Source: Podospora pseudoanserina (lineage: Eukaryota > Ascomycota > Sordariomycetes > Sordariales > Podosporaceae). From it: DNA of 64,000 bases. Every line of letters begins with the position of its first letter. The first letter of the stretch is position 1. The position numbers and the translations under genes are program-made. The notes under the pieces were generated by a model. That model had not been told where the DNA came from, did no database searches, and saw only the letters and a program-made list of their open reading frames with translations. The DNA is taken from the NCBI RefSeq assembly GCF_035222485.1, contig NC_085920.1, positions 8,604,001 to 8,668,000 on the forward strand, given 5' to 3'. Below are positions 13,899 to 26,517 of this stretch, piece after piece.

Positions 13899-16800
13899 TG
13901 TGACCATGAACCTCCGGGGACGGTCGTTGTGAGTGCTGGATGAGGTCGCGGGCGACAATCGGCTGGCAGTAGAGAGACTGGCCGCGGCAGTGTCGGCGGC
14001 GGCAGCAGCTGAGAAGGCGCGACGGCGGGTTGCTGCCGCTGGCGACGTGGGCGCTCGCTTGTCCTTGGATTTTCCCTAGAAACCCATAGGCGCGGGCGGT
14101 CGTGGCTGTTTGCGATGGCTGCGAGGTGCTGGGTGATGGATGGATTGATGGTGTTGGTCGGTGAGGGTGAGGGTTCGGAATGCCGAAATGCCGTGCAGAG
14201 AGAAGCCGTCTCTGTTTGGTTCGAGGTTGCCTTGTGCAGGTCGTAGAACTGCCTTGGCTGGGCGGAGAGAGGTGGCCTTGGATCCCGATTGAGAGAGTCG
14301 AAGAGGTAGCGATGCAACAACACAAAGACCCGCCTCGGACCTCCTCCCCAGCTTTTGTATGGGGCCTCAATGGAGCCTCGAAGCTCAAGCAAGTCGAGGG
14401 TCTGATTCGGCAACAAGGTCAGGCTGGCGATAAAAGACGAATTGGTGTTGTTTGGGAGGACCAGTCGACCGATCGTGAACTATTGTGTCGCTCTTTCCTT
14501 TGGTTGTGTTGTTTTGGTTTCGCTTTCAGTCGGGGCGCTGTCAAACCGTTGACCGTTGCGTTGCGAGAGAACGGGACTAATAAGCCGTCACTTGCACTTG
14601 CCCCCGTCCTTGTCACGCACTACTCAAGCGTGACTGGTATCGGTGGGGACAGGCCGAGATGGATTGAAATAGCAAAGGGCGATACAATGCCTGATATCCT
14701 CGTTATTTTGTCGAAACCACCTGAGATGGTGATGACAGAAGGAAAACTGGAAATGCAAGCACCTGGAAACGGAAGTGGAAGCTGGCAGAGGACCTGGACG
14801 GGAGCACGGAGCACAGACCGGGGAGCCTTGAGGTGGTGGAACTGGAGTTTTTGCTCGCCCTCTTTCGCTTCACCACGCTGGCGCATTTTACGGCACTGTA
14901 GCCCAGGCGGCAGCTCCCCAGGGCAATTAGACAGCGCCTGGGGGGAAAACATGGGGTCCCGGGCTCTTCTGACAGGGCCAAACATGAGATACCTCGAGAT
15001 GCGACACACCGCACTGCAAAGAGAAGGTATCGAGTCTTGGGTTCCAGGGGCCGCATTGGCCACCGTCTCTTCACCACAGGAGAGCCTTGCTGGCCATGCT
15101 CCGTGGCCCACCAGGCTGATGATGGGAACGGGTCTTGCTGGTAACGCAGATCTGGCCCCACAGAATCACGAAATGGATGCCGTGACAAGTGGGTGCGAGA
15201 TCCAGCACGGGAGCTCCAGCTCGACGTGCCCATCCATCCAGGTACAGCGTCGTGAGTTCCAAGCCTTGTTGGACGTGTTGAGAGGCCATTGTACTTCCAC
15301 CGGGTGTGTGTTGGACCGGCCCAACACACGCTCCACCGCAATGAAGCTGTCAACGGGTACCCGTCCAGAAATAGCTGGATGGGGACGATGGATGCAAGTG
15401 CTGGTTAGTGCACCGCCAAGGCACTGTGTTAAACCCATTTCAACATCCCTCACAGTCCGCTCCTTCCATTTGCCGTTCTCAGACACTTTTGATTTCCAAA
15501 CGCGCAGGGGTCATAGATTAGATTGCCTGCTAACCTTCTTCACCGGCTCTCTGCATTATTTGACCTTTTCGTTGACGGGATGAATGCGTTTGTCCTCTGT
15601 TGCTGGGTATGGAATGGCAACAATAACGACAAGCAACAAAGGAGTTTGAGAAGAAAGATCTGAGCTGATCAGGGTTCAACCACGTGGTCCCCCTTGCCAG
15701 CATCTCACCACTGGATATTAGCCACGGATATCAGCCACGGACCTCTCGCCCCGGCGCCACCAACTACGACCTACACTTACTAGTCAGGAACCACCACACC
15801 ACTCTCTCAACGCCTCCTCGCCATTTTATCGCGAATCCGTCTCTGAGACTATCCGCTCCCCGGATCGGCCATCGTGCGGTGAAGTGTTGTGGAGATCAGG
15901 GAGTTCTTTTTTCGCATGGTGTCTCAGAACCCCCTATTGTGTTCTGCCCCCGTTTCGACGTCTCACTCCACAGCCAAACCAGGTATGAACCTCAAGATCC
16001 CAACTCCCACGTGTCTTTCCTTTTCTCTGCCGCCTTCCCGTGCCCCGGAAATCCATTTCTCGGAAGCTCACGGACGACAAGACTTCCAAAGCAGGACAAA
16101 GATGCAGGGGTGAAGACGATTGGGAAAACCGTTTCTTGCAACTTGTGATGCGGGAAGAGCTGTGCCTCGCATTGGCTCGAGACCGACTCGGCTGCCATCG
16201 CGCTAGCTTCTCACCTTGGCGTCTACATGCATTGACAGAGACAAGTTGACACTCTGTTACAGTGGCTTCACGCTCCTCCCTCTTTTGCATTTTCTGAGCT
16301 GCCAGATGCAGACACCGATGCCGAGAACCACAATGCAACCTTGCCAGCCAAGCTTGCGATTGCGAATATGTTTTTGGACAACGTATAGGGCAGAAAAAGA
16401 AAACCCTACGGCGCAGTGCTTGGGAGCCCAGCTGAAACAGGCCATTTTCTGCCTTTCATCCATCATCTGCCGTTCACCGCTGGACTTTTGAGTGATCTAA
16501 ACGCCGCGTCTCCTGCATCCGTCCGCTCGCGCCGGGAGTGCACTGGAAGAGGCAGCGAAGTCAACAGTCCAATCGGTAGCAATCCCCCGATGCGCTGTAA
16601 GCCCTTGCCGCAAACCTGCACGCCTCGATCTAGGAAATACACCAATCAAATTCTGTGGTAAAAGAGCCAGGAGCCAGTGGGCACTGTCTCATAGGGTTGC
16701 CTTTTCCTTCTGCAACTGCATAATTGACGCAGTTATACATGCATAAGGTTGGTTGATGATGGTTGGTGGGTGGTTGACGCAGAAAAGGGGGCAGAAAAGG

Positions 16801-17221
16801 GGCTTCAGCTGTGGTTTGAAGAGCTGTAGCAACTTGGAGAAACGGGATATTCTATTCGCATCCACCGTCCATTAGGAGGGTAGCCAACAGGAAACTGCAA
16901 GTAACCTCCAGCGTAGGATGAGTGACGTACTTGATAGATCGCAAGCATGATCGGTACGGATTATTCAAGACATCCCATAGCACACTTGACCCTCAGAAAA
17001 GCCTAGAAGAAGAGCGGCTCGCTGTAACATGTGTTCAACATTGGATAAACGACTTAGCCCTCACAAACTCAGATACCCCAACTGTCCACCCGCTGCCAAC
17101 GCCCTTCCCAGAAGCCCCGAAGAAAACCCCGCTGTTCACTCCGCAAAACTAAAGAACCTAACACCGTTTTCCGTGGACAATAGGAAAAAGAGGCTCCTGC
17201 ATGAGAAACCGCAGCAGGCAG
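13899..17221. other. 3.3-kb intergenic region upstream of gna-3
   Basis: Promoter and leader of gna-3 on the left and 3' flank of arp9 on the right. It contains an unusually long plus-strand reading frame with an ATG (14180-15583, 467 codons). Its predicted composition (about 4% tryptophan, many cysteines) and lack of any recognisable domain argue against a protein, so it is not called as a CDS. No other gene was recognised. Confidence 0.5.
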
Positions 17222-19370
17222 CTAGATAAGCATCGAGTGCGACCTGATGCCCTTTGGCCCCAACTCACTGTTTCATTTTGTTAGCGGAATTGTCCGTCAA
17301 ACTCAATGGGGTATAAAGAAAGACTTACTTATAGTCCACCCTGTTGAAGCTCATACTCCTTTGTGCCTCTAGTCCGGCTGGGTCCAAGTTGTGAATGCAA
17401 AAGGCCAGGCGCGCTGCTACCTGCGCACCCAGAAACATGGCTTCCTCGAAACCGTTCTTGGTCCATTCCGCCAGATAAGTCGGCAGCGTAGCCAGCTTGA
17501 TGTTAGTGGGTGTCTGGCTGTGGAAATGATGGCTTGTCTGTAGCTGACCGTCTGCGCCCACAATCTGGCCTTGAGGGCCGCCGGGGACGCCGAGGCTGGC
17601 GGCGGTGGTGGCGGCTTGAAGCAACGGGTTGACGCTGCTGCTTGTGGGCAACTGGCCAGTGAATGAACCAGTGGGTGTCTGCGAACCAGTTCCGGAAGGG
17701 GTGCCGATGTTTGATGGCAGCTCCGAGGTGAACATAGTGGCAGAGGAAGGGGAGATCAGGTGGCGGGCTTGAAGGGTTTGCATGATATTGTCCTTTAGGC
17801 CACGGATGCGCGCTCCGTTGCCGACAAAGACCAGATTTTCCCAGCAACTAGGGCGCATGTACATTTCATCGATGCCCTGTACGGTGTGGTAGATGGTGGT
17901 GACAATCCGATCGATTTCCTTGCGGTCCGCAAACAGGAAGCGCTCTAGGCCCACCTCGATATCACGACGGACCCGGCGGGAGATGCGCTCTGTAGCTGGA
18001 GCAGCAGCAGGGGGTTGAGCTGCTGGTGGAGGCGCCGCAGCATCAGTAGCAGGTTGCGCTTGCTCTCCTCCTGTCTTCGCGGCAGGTTCATCGGGTTTCG
18101 TTCCTGCATCGTCAGTCGATGCTGCAGGGGCAGCACCAGAATCGGCCATCTCGACGTCCTTGGACACCCCGTTCTCTGCTGGAGCGGAGGCTGCGGGAGC
18201 CGGTGCTGCAGGGGGCGCTACAGGGACATCCTCAGTCACCAATTCTTCGTAGTGAAATATGGTCTTGGTTCGCTTCGAATTCGGCAGTCTGGCCTTGGCC
18301 GCAGCAGAGGCATCGGTCTCCTGCCCCTTGCCCTTTCTGCCAGCCTTTGCCTTCTCCGCCTTGAGCTTTTCCTGTTTCGCCAAAAACTCACGGGTTTGAC
18401 CGCTGACGACCAGACTGGCCACATCAAGCACGCCTTCCTCATTGACCACCTTCTCATCGCCATCGATACCCAGGTCATCATCAGCGCCCACCACAGTGGT
18501 GACAATCTTCGGTCCTTCTGCCGGCGCAGCCGATGATGTCGCTGTTCCGTTGCTGCCAGTCGCGGATCCCCCCTCTGTCGGCAGCTCCATAAGCTCCTTG
18601 GACTCGGCGGCATAAGGCAAGACCTCACAGACCGGGCTCTTCTTCAGTTGCTCCGCCATCTCATGATCAAACCCCTGCTCCTTCAGCAGCTCCATCAGCT
18701 TCTTGGTAAAGAACTCTCCGCCGCTGATTCCCCTTTTCCTCTCCTCATCAGCCTTCTCGCTATCCCCGACATTCCCCGGCCCAACATCATTGTGTCCAAC
18801 TACCCTCCCTTCATATACACATGTAACGTCCACCTTTTCGAACCCCACATCCACCACTGTCATGTTTGGCCATTTGAGACCGTACTGTGTCGCCAATCCG
18901 CTGTGAAGCAGACACAGCGCGGGGGTCTTTGTCTTCTCAAACACGTAGCGCGAAATCACCTCGCAGTCCGCCTTTGTCCACTGCGGACTCGCCATCAGCA
19001 TGATTGGTGTGTTGTGGTATGTCGTCGTCAAGGCTTGGTGAACGTGTTCGAGAAACGCCAAAAACGCCTCCATGTGCACAATGTGGCCTGCCTGAATCGG
19101 ATAGATGGCCCCTTCCAGTGAATCAACATCCTCCACCCAGTCAAAATCGTCCTCGCCTTCTCCCTTGACACCGGCCGTGGTCTTGGGTCGCTTGTACGTG
19201 TGGAAGGGCCTAAACTGGCCCTCCACTCCTGGGTCAGGAAACATGCGAGTCGGAAACCGGTGCTGTGGTGGTGTGAGCTCGTTGCATCCCATCTGAGCCA
19301 GTGTTGTCTGGGAGCCGGGGCAGATGATGAGGACCTGTTCCTCGCGCCATTTGCCAGTTGAGCCAGACAT
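17222..19370 (-). CDS. arp9: Actin-related protein 9 (SWI/SNF and RSC remodeler subunit)
   Basis: Nuclear actin-related protein of the Arp9 class. In yeast, Arp7-Arp9 bind the HSA helix of the SWI/SNF and RSC ATPases. The N-terminus (EEQVLIICPGSQTTLAQMG) matches the Arp9 phosphate-1 region. QWTKADCEVISRYVFE and LCLLHSGLATQYGL follow, then VVDVGFEKVDVTCVYEG (phosphate-2-like, degenerate, as expected for a non-hydrolysing ARP). Residues roughly 255-450 form an acidic, Ala/Pro-rich low-complexity insertion. The actin fold then resumes (RRDIEVGLERFLFAD, FVGNGARIRGLKDNI). A second insertion rich in Gly/Ser/Thr/Gln follows near 535-620. Exon 1 is 19370-17329. A 61-nt intron (donor GTAAGT, branch GCTAAC, acceptor ACAG) leads to a last exon of 46 nt (17267-17222) encoding NELGPKGIRSHSMLI. 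Without that splice the frame ends at VDYK. Total 695 residues. Confidence 0.9.
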
Positions 19371-20404
19371 TGTATGTTGTTACCCCCCCTCCTCTTAATT
19401 AGATCCGAACTGTAGCTTTGTATCTTGTTCCCTTTCTTTGGCAGCAGATGGGTTCCTCTCGACCGCGGCGTGGGCTTGCGTTCTCAATGGGGGAGTGTAA
19501 ACCAAGTAGCTAAGGCTGCTGGTCAACAGAATGCAAACATCCAACTCGGGTGGTGGGTATCGAATTGGCGAGAACTAAAATTGGCGGTGCGTCACAAACA
19601 ATATTCAAATCGCCTGCCTGGTCGAGACGTTGCAGATATTTTGATGCGCCAAAAATCAAAGCTTCGCGCTGTGTTGCGATTTGTGTTGCTGGAGCTGAGC
19701 TTCAAATGGTGGGAGAAAGCGCGGCTGCGGGACACAGACTGACAGACAGGCACGACTGGGAGCGCGTCGTCCTGTGCAAGAGAGCTCTTGAAATTTTGGG
19801 TGGGGCGATTATGTAAGTCACATGCCGCCAGCAGTACAACCCCTGAATCGGTGGTGGTTAAGCACACGCTGCATTCGGCAGTCTTGAACAACAACTGGGT
19901 GCCGTAGTCTGATTTGTATAATATATTGAAACAGCTTGGTCCCAGATCTGATGCCTGAGAGTATCATTCATCATGCCTATACTGACCCATCTGAGCCGTA
20001 AGTGCCAAAGCCGTACTTAGGCCACCCCCATAAACATTACTAAATACAGAGATTCCAAGGTATATCAAAATCGCTCAGTCTCCCAGTCCACTCGTCAAGC
20101 TCCCGCTGGCAGTGAACCATGACCCTCTCCACCAAACGCCCAAGATCGAGGCGTTGAATTCGCCCAAATCCATCCCAGTTCAACCCAAGTCCTGTAAAAC
20201 GCCCAGTCATGAAGGTATCAGCCGTTGCAAAGAAAAACCACCAACCCTACCTATTCCGCACATTTCCCCCCAAGTCTCGGCCTCGGCTTAGGCCTGCCGG
20301 CTAAACAGAAGAAAGGTGCATGTCCTATGACATACAAACATGATCACCCACGTATGTCCCCTTTCACACTAACAAACGCCATCAAGCGCCGTACCGCCAT
20401 CCGC
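19371..20404. other. Intergenic between arp9 start and SYLF gene end
   Basis: arp9 promoter and the 3' flank of the SYLF gene. A 17-nt stretch at 20009-20025 resembles part of fungal 5S rRNA (around AGCCGTACTTAAGCCAC) with one mismatch. The flanks do not continue the match, so no 5S gene is called. Confidence 0.5.
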
Positions 20405-22793
20405 TCAAGAAAGAGCGACCGAGCTTCCTTCTGTGCTACCAGAAGGCGAGATTATTCTTAGGACTTTCGCGCCATTCGCCGCCTTGGTCTCTTCCTGAGG
20501 ATGTTCAGTGGCGCTGAGAAACTCATTTTCCGTAAGGGGGGTCCGCGGTTCTCTTTCACTCTCCTCTTCCGCCGACGAGGGCAGTTCAATGTTCTGCGGT
20601 ACCGGTGGGACCTGGTCGCTTTCATGACTCTTTCTCTGTTCCAAGTTGGTCTGGACTGCAATGGCAGTGCTGACCGATGACGAGTTCTTTTGGTGGCGAG
20701 GGCTGTTGGGGCGTGAGTCGACTTTGATCAAGTTTTGCTCCTGACCGCTGGTTGAGATGGCTTCGTCGATAGAAACATCGCCAGCAGTATCAACATCCTC
20801 GGCGCGGGACGAGATCGAGAGAAATGAGTTGCGAACGGGGCTTCGAAGTGACGACACGTCACCGTACTCAGTGTTGCTACCGCGAGACACGCGAGCCGGA
20901 CTCCTGGCGGGAAGAGGAGGCGGAACTCGTTTTGCGATGGTTACTACATTGGCGCCTTTGGCTTGGATAACCTGGGTGACTTGCGAAGTGCGAATCGACG
21001 AACGTGTAGGCTGCGCAGCGGCGGTAGCGACCTCACAGATGATAGGCTCCTCCTCATCCTCTTCGTCATCTTCGTCGTCGGCATCTTCGTCGCGCTCGTC
21101 ATCCGCCTCTGGGAGAGATCCGGTCGAAGTTGCAGGGGCATTGGCATCCCTAGAAATTGTTTGAGTCTCCTTCTCAGCCACAACCTGCGTTTCCCTCGCC
21201 TGCTCTACGAGCTTCTCCTCCTTGACCTCCTGAATTACTTCCATCTCTTTGAACTCTGCAATCTGTGCTGGGGGTACCTCCGAGGAGCGTTTCCGGAGTC
21301 TTTCAATGAAGCTTGTGTCAACTTTTGTGTAGTCAACTTCCTCAGGTTCAACAACAGTAGGCAGCTTGTCGGACATCGCGTCTTTCCCGTCATCGCTATT
21401 TGCGCGGCTAAAGCTGGTTTCAGCCTGGCTCGTCACGTCCGTCTGGGTGTAGGCATCCGTCACGGCGGTGGCCTGTGTCCTCGACGACATACAGCTGCCT
21501 CGGTTGCTCCTAGAAACGAACGTCTCCATGCTCTGGCGGCTGAACCGAGCAAAGACAGGGCTTGTCGGACTGGGGTGGTATTCGAACTGTGTGCTCGTCG
21601 GTCTCAACTTGGAACCAGCTTCGCGGATCTCGATACCGGCCATTTCAAGGCCTATAACGCCAAAAGGGTCCGGGTCATTGGCGTCGGGAATGCCGAAGGA
21701 GAGGGTCGAAGGTGTCGGCGGGGGCATTCTGGGAATCTCGATGACCGCATCTCCGGGAGCCGGTTGCTGCGCTAGCCACTCAAAAAGGGGCTTGTCAAAA
21801 TCAGTTCGACCCTCGGCAGCCTTGATGACCTCAAATAAAGGACGCATTTCCGGGATAGTCTTGGGGATGTTGCCAGCAAGGATGTCTAAAACCGAAACAT
21901 TGGCGCTGTAAAATCTTTCGTTTTCGTTCGTCCGTTCTGTCACCAAGGATCCGTCAAGTGCCACTGCTTGATGCTTTCCCCTAGCCTTCACATACGTCAA
22001 CACAGTATCACCAATTTCCTTCCACTTGATTTCCGGTTCCGGGCCCTCCATGGCAGTTAACGGCCCCACAGCAAGGCTGACGTCGTCGCCCAGCATCAGT
22101 CTTGGGCGGGTGAAGAGCTCCAGGGTCTGGACGCTGTTGATGACCAGAACGCAGTCGTATATGTCGACACCGATCACAAAGCCGAGCTCGGCTGTGTGGA
22201 GTATTATTCCAGATGGAGGTGACCATGTTCCATCAGCTTTCCGAGCGGTGATGAGACCAGCGCCACCGGAGCCCGACATCCAGAGGCCGGATCGCATGCA
22301 GGAGAAGATGGCGATACCAACGGCATTCTGTATTATTCGAGGCGGGATCTTTTTGGTAGTGTATATCTGTGCAGATTGCGATGGGGGATCGGTAGGTGGT
22401 GATTCGGTTCGTATTGGTTGCGCTTCTGGAAATTGAAACCCATCGACTAGTTTCCTGTCAGCTTAAATGAATAATCATCCATCTGGAATGCGGCGTAGAC
22501 CCACAGCAGAACGACTTTAGTATTCTAGCAGCCTTGTCACATTCCTTGTCGAGCGTTGTCGGCCAGTATGTCTCGCGATCGAAACGGGTAGGTGTCTTGC
22601 TCGCTGCCGACGATATGCTGAGACGATGGGCAGGGACGGCGATCTTTCCGGCCCATCCAAAAACTTTCCCAAGAGCCCCCGGTGTTGAAGCCGGGGCATC
22701 CGTCACCGGTGTCGATGCCGTCGTCCTGGTGCTGCTGATACTGGCTTGCCTCGGCCGCTCCCACGAGGGGAAAAAGGACGAAACACGCTGCAT
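20405..22793 (-). CDS. SYLF-domain (Ysc84/DUF500-like) protein with long disordered tail
   Basis: Two exons, 22793-22505 and 22446-20405, joined across a 58-nt intron (donor GTGGGT, acceptor CTAG), give 776 residues. Residues about 75-330 form a SYLF lipid-binding domain. CDKAARILKSF is followed by PPRIIQNAVGIAIFSCMRSG, SGSGGAGLITARKADGTWSP, GVDIYDCVLVINS and SLAVGPL, with ALDGSLVTERTNENERFY near the end of the domain. In yeast Ysc84/Lsb3 this fold binds phosphoinositides and actin at endocytic patches. The rest, from about 360 onward, is acidic and Ser/Thr-rich with a D/E run and two PxLPxR-type proline segments, and is predicted to be disordered. Unlike Ysc84/Lsb3 there is no C-terminal SH3 domain before the stop. 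It belongs to the filamentous-fungal SYLF proteins without SH3. Its exact cellular role is not known to me. Confidence 0.88.
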
Positions 22794-25700
22794 GGTGGTG
22801 GACTGTGGCGAGCTCGACGCCGACCAGGCCTTTCACCAAGCTCGTCTGAATAGGAGAGGGAGGGGGAGACTCGCGAGCGGACGATGGTGGGAGTTTTCAA
22901 TCTGACCCAGGCAAGAACCTGGAAAACCCAACCAGATCCGACCAGTGCCGAACCAAACAATTCCGGGCCAGTCCCGGCAGCCCGACTGTTGTGGACAAGT
23001 GACGTGGGCGATGATCACGCCAACCGAGAGCGCAGCTTGGAAAAAAGCAACCACCACAAGGGACGCACTGCACAGGAGTTGACGGCCCTGAATGTGCAAC
23101 CAGGGCTTGGACGGCTGTTAGCGCGGAACCTGGCTTGAAGGTTGTATGATGCAAGGCAAGGACATAGGCATGCTCCCGTCCATAGAAGGGAGGGTATTCT
23201 AGAGGCTTTGGGAACAATCCGACTGCCATGTATGTTCTTCAGTCCTCATGAATATGGAGATTCCATCCAAGCGAACATTGACAATGGTGTGATGCTCAGG
23301 AAGAAAGCAGCTCGAGAGGCTTGACCTACTAGAGAAGTACTGTCCTAACAATGATTCATGGACTGGGATGTGCTCCAGGCGCGAGATCACGGACCAGGGT
23401 GTTTCTGGGCGGACAAGGATGCTGCAGCCTGGGACCTAGCGCTTCTGCTTGAGTCGTAGCCCCCAAAAACTCTTGGGGTTGTTTGCCAGTCAATGGATGA
23501 CGAGTGGATGATGGGGGTTGCAATGCGGATGGCGATGACACTCTCTGCTGCCAGGCCTGTGATTCTCATGCAGAAGCGTTTGATCGCGAGATGGCGGTGC
23601 CTGGGATCGCTCGACTGTGAAAAAGCATACAGATATTGTCATTAATTTGCGTCTGGCTGAGATGGGTCTGATGATGCGGCGGCCATTGAGAGCACGTTCG
23701 GGTGTCAGCCGGGCCCTGGGTCGTTTAGGAGCGTCCAATGCCGATCTCTTGATGTCTTGGACTTGCCCTGCACCGTTCGGAACCAAGTGGGGGGTCGGAT
23801 TCGGCGGCGACGAGCATGAGCGAGCACGGGCGTGGCTGAAGAGGACAGGAGTATCGCAAGGTCGAGGCAGCCGTATTCAGGAGGGTCGATGTATGTATCA
23901 GCTGAGGTGGCAGAAGAAATGGAGAAGGGGGCGATGCAAGACACAGGAGGATGAAGAAGAAGAAAAAAAGCGAAGATGGTGCGAAGAAAGCACGGATGGA
24001 GGGGTTTGTATCCGGAGCTTGCAGTTTGCTGCAGTCAGCGAGTGGAATCTAAAGACTTTCCCAGACAACTGAAAGCGACTTAGCAAGCGGGTGCTGAAGC
24101 TGCTGAATCTGGAGCGAAATGACGGCGGGACGATATCAAGAAGGCATCCCGGAATGGCTCCATTCTTTTCAGCTTTTGAGAACACCGACGAGTGAGAAGC
24201 CAGGTGTGCTCTGGAATTCCTTGGACAAAGAACGGGAGTCCCTGCCAAGTGGTGAATAAGGTTGGGTGGGTGACCATGGCTGGAACATCGCCATTTCACC
24301 CGGACGGAGCCCTGCATTGTGCCTTTCATATCACTTGTGAATAGGTTTGAAAAGTTCTTTTTGTTTTCCTCACCATCGCCCAACAATGTCCCGTTTGTCA
24401 CCCCTTTCATCTGACCGATTTTGCACTTGAACCTCTGAGTTTGATGCGATGGTTTTATATTGTTCCCTTCCTGTGGGATGATGCGTATACATATGCGCAA
24501 TATGGGATCCCATACCTTGAATGCGGCAGTGGCGGAGGCTGTGAGCTTGATCTTGGATGCGAACTGTGGAGTTTCAGTGTGGGCCTGCAAGACAAGCGGG
24601 ATCCCACATCGAACCGTCTCCACTTTCCAAACTTTTAAGCTGATGCACTGACCACTTTTGGTCCCTGGTTTTGACCCCACTTTGGATCAAGGACAACGGA
24701 GACGACATCTCGTTCCTGAGCTCGGTAGGTGTTGGTTCGATTTTGAACATCAGCATCTTGCTAAGTTTGATTCGGCATTATTTCAGTTTGCTGACTCAAA
24801 ACTTGTTTTCTTTTTCTTTCCCTTTTCATTGTGCAGGAATGTTGGAGCTCAAAGTTGCCTGCTTCTGCCCCTCTCTCCACTGAAAACAGCATGGTCACTC
24901 GCCCTCCCCACGAGACACCAAAGTTTCACATACACATACATGGACACAGGTACAGAAACACAGGCGGAAAATGCAAAATAAATTAAACACAGGGCATGTC
25001 CCAAGTGCAGTCAGCCCTCAGCCACATCCGCCTTCATATGCTACTGAATGAATGATCTGCCTGGCCGACCGTTTTCGTCTGCCGTCTGTGCCTTCAGCTC
25101 TCGGCCGGTAGTCTCGTTGACCCCGCGCGGTGCGCAGTTGGGTTTGTTCAACCATTGAAACATCCTTGCCTGGAGTGATTGCACGGACCCCAGGATGCCT
25201 TGATATGGCTGCCCTCACTTCAGCCCCCTCGCGTTGTTTGCTTTTTGATATGCTTCGGTCGGGGCCGGGTTGAATCAGTTGGGTTTCGGTGCATTTTGCG
25301 GAGCGACACTGGTCACGAATTGGGTGTTAGTCAGGGGCAATAGGTAGAAGAAAAGGGGCATCTACCCGACTCCAGGAACAGAGTTCAGGCATCAGAGAGC
25401 TGTAATCCGTACGAGTAGAGCCCTGGATATTCGCCGATGAGTGTGAAGCATTCTCAGGTCTCCCGCTTGTCTTTCCACCTTAAAAAGGCGCCTTGAGCCT
25501 TGGTATGCGGGTTATGACTATGTAGGCTGGGTGATCGACAGCATCTTGTCAACAACTCCAATACCCCCAATGTCACAATGTAACGATGGCTTACTCAAAC
25601 AACGGTGCTGCGGCGCTGCGTCTGATGCAACCGCAACAGTTTAGGACGGCACGGCACACAACTATTACTACAACATTGGGATGACAAAACGATAAGCAAC

Positions 25701-26517
25701 ATATGGGACGAGATGAGAAAGTGGGGGTCGGTAAGTTCTGATACGATCTATGGTTTATCACTCACCTTCAAAACCTCTGGTGCAAGTCATGACGCTCTGT
25801 CCCATTGAAAAGTGTGGGAGTGTCATCTCACTCTATGTCAGGCACACACCACAGTCTTTTCGAGAGAAGTGCACCTTCTCGTCAAGCACAGTGAGGGATG
25901 CCTGCCCTCGGACTGTTTGACCAACCATTATTGCTGCTTCGAGTGTTACACCACTTCCATGCCTTGAGTAGTGAATAGCAACACGTAGAGGCGGTGCTGG
26001 TCTCTGCCCAATACGCTCAGGTCGCCAGTTACAGGGTGAATGAGTCAAGGTGTCCCATATCAAGGTAGACAGACATTATCGCCAACAAAGGCGTTGGCGG
26101 ACTCGAGACTGTCAAAATCGCATGGAATGCTTACCGGTCTCCAAATATCAAACGTGATTCCAGTAGGTGCTCTCAACGTCGTGGAATCTGACCAAACACG
26201 CCAAAACAAATGACAATTGCTTGCATTCTCTGTGTCTAGACATATTTGTGTAAATGTAGCCATGTTCCGTAACACCTGTCCCCCAAATAAGATACACGAA
26301 CGCCTGCCTTCCTGAACCAGCCAGTCCCACAACGTCTAATGCTGTATTATGTTGTTCGCTGATGAAAACATCAAGAAAAGAAAAAGAGGTACACGTTGTA
26401 GTCTAAGATATTATCGTTAAAGGCCGTGAGGTGTGTGATGTGATTATTTACATCTTTTGAGTGGAGGTCGTGTCGTATGATTGCTGTCGTGGGCTGTTGC
26501 CTTGTCACTCCCATGCA
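22794..26517. other. 3.7-kb intergenic region upstream of the SYLF gene
   Basis: Promoter of the SYLF gene and the 3' flank of the F-box gene. It has a short GAA-type repeat (about 23946-23970). A 16-nt segment (24261-24276, GTTGGGTGGGTGACCA) is identical to my recollection of the fungal 5S rRNA C-box, without flanking similarity. A minus-strand frame of 67 codons (26263-26060) has an ATG but no recognisable domain. No gene is called. Confidence 0.5.

Noticed and set aside
23898-24680. 260-residue minus-strand open frame in the SYLF upstream region
   Set aside because: No domain, the end is poly-Ser/Phe from a GAA-type repeat, and the composition looks noncoding.
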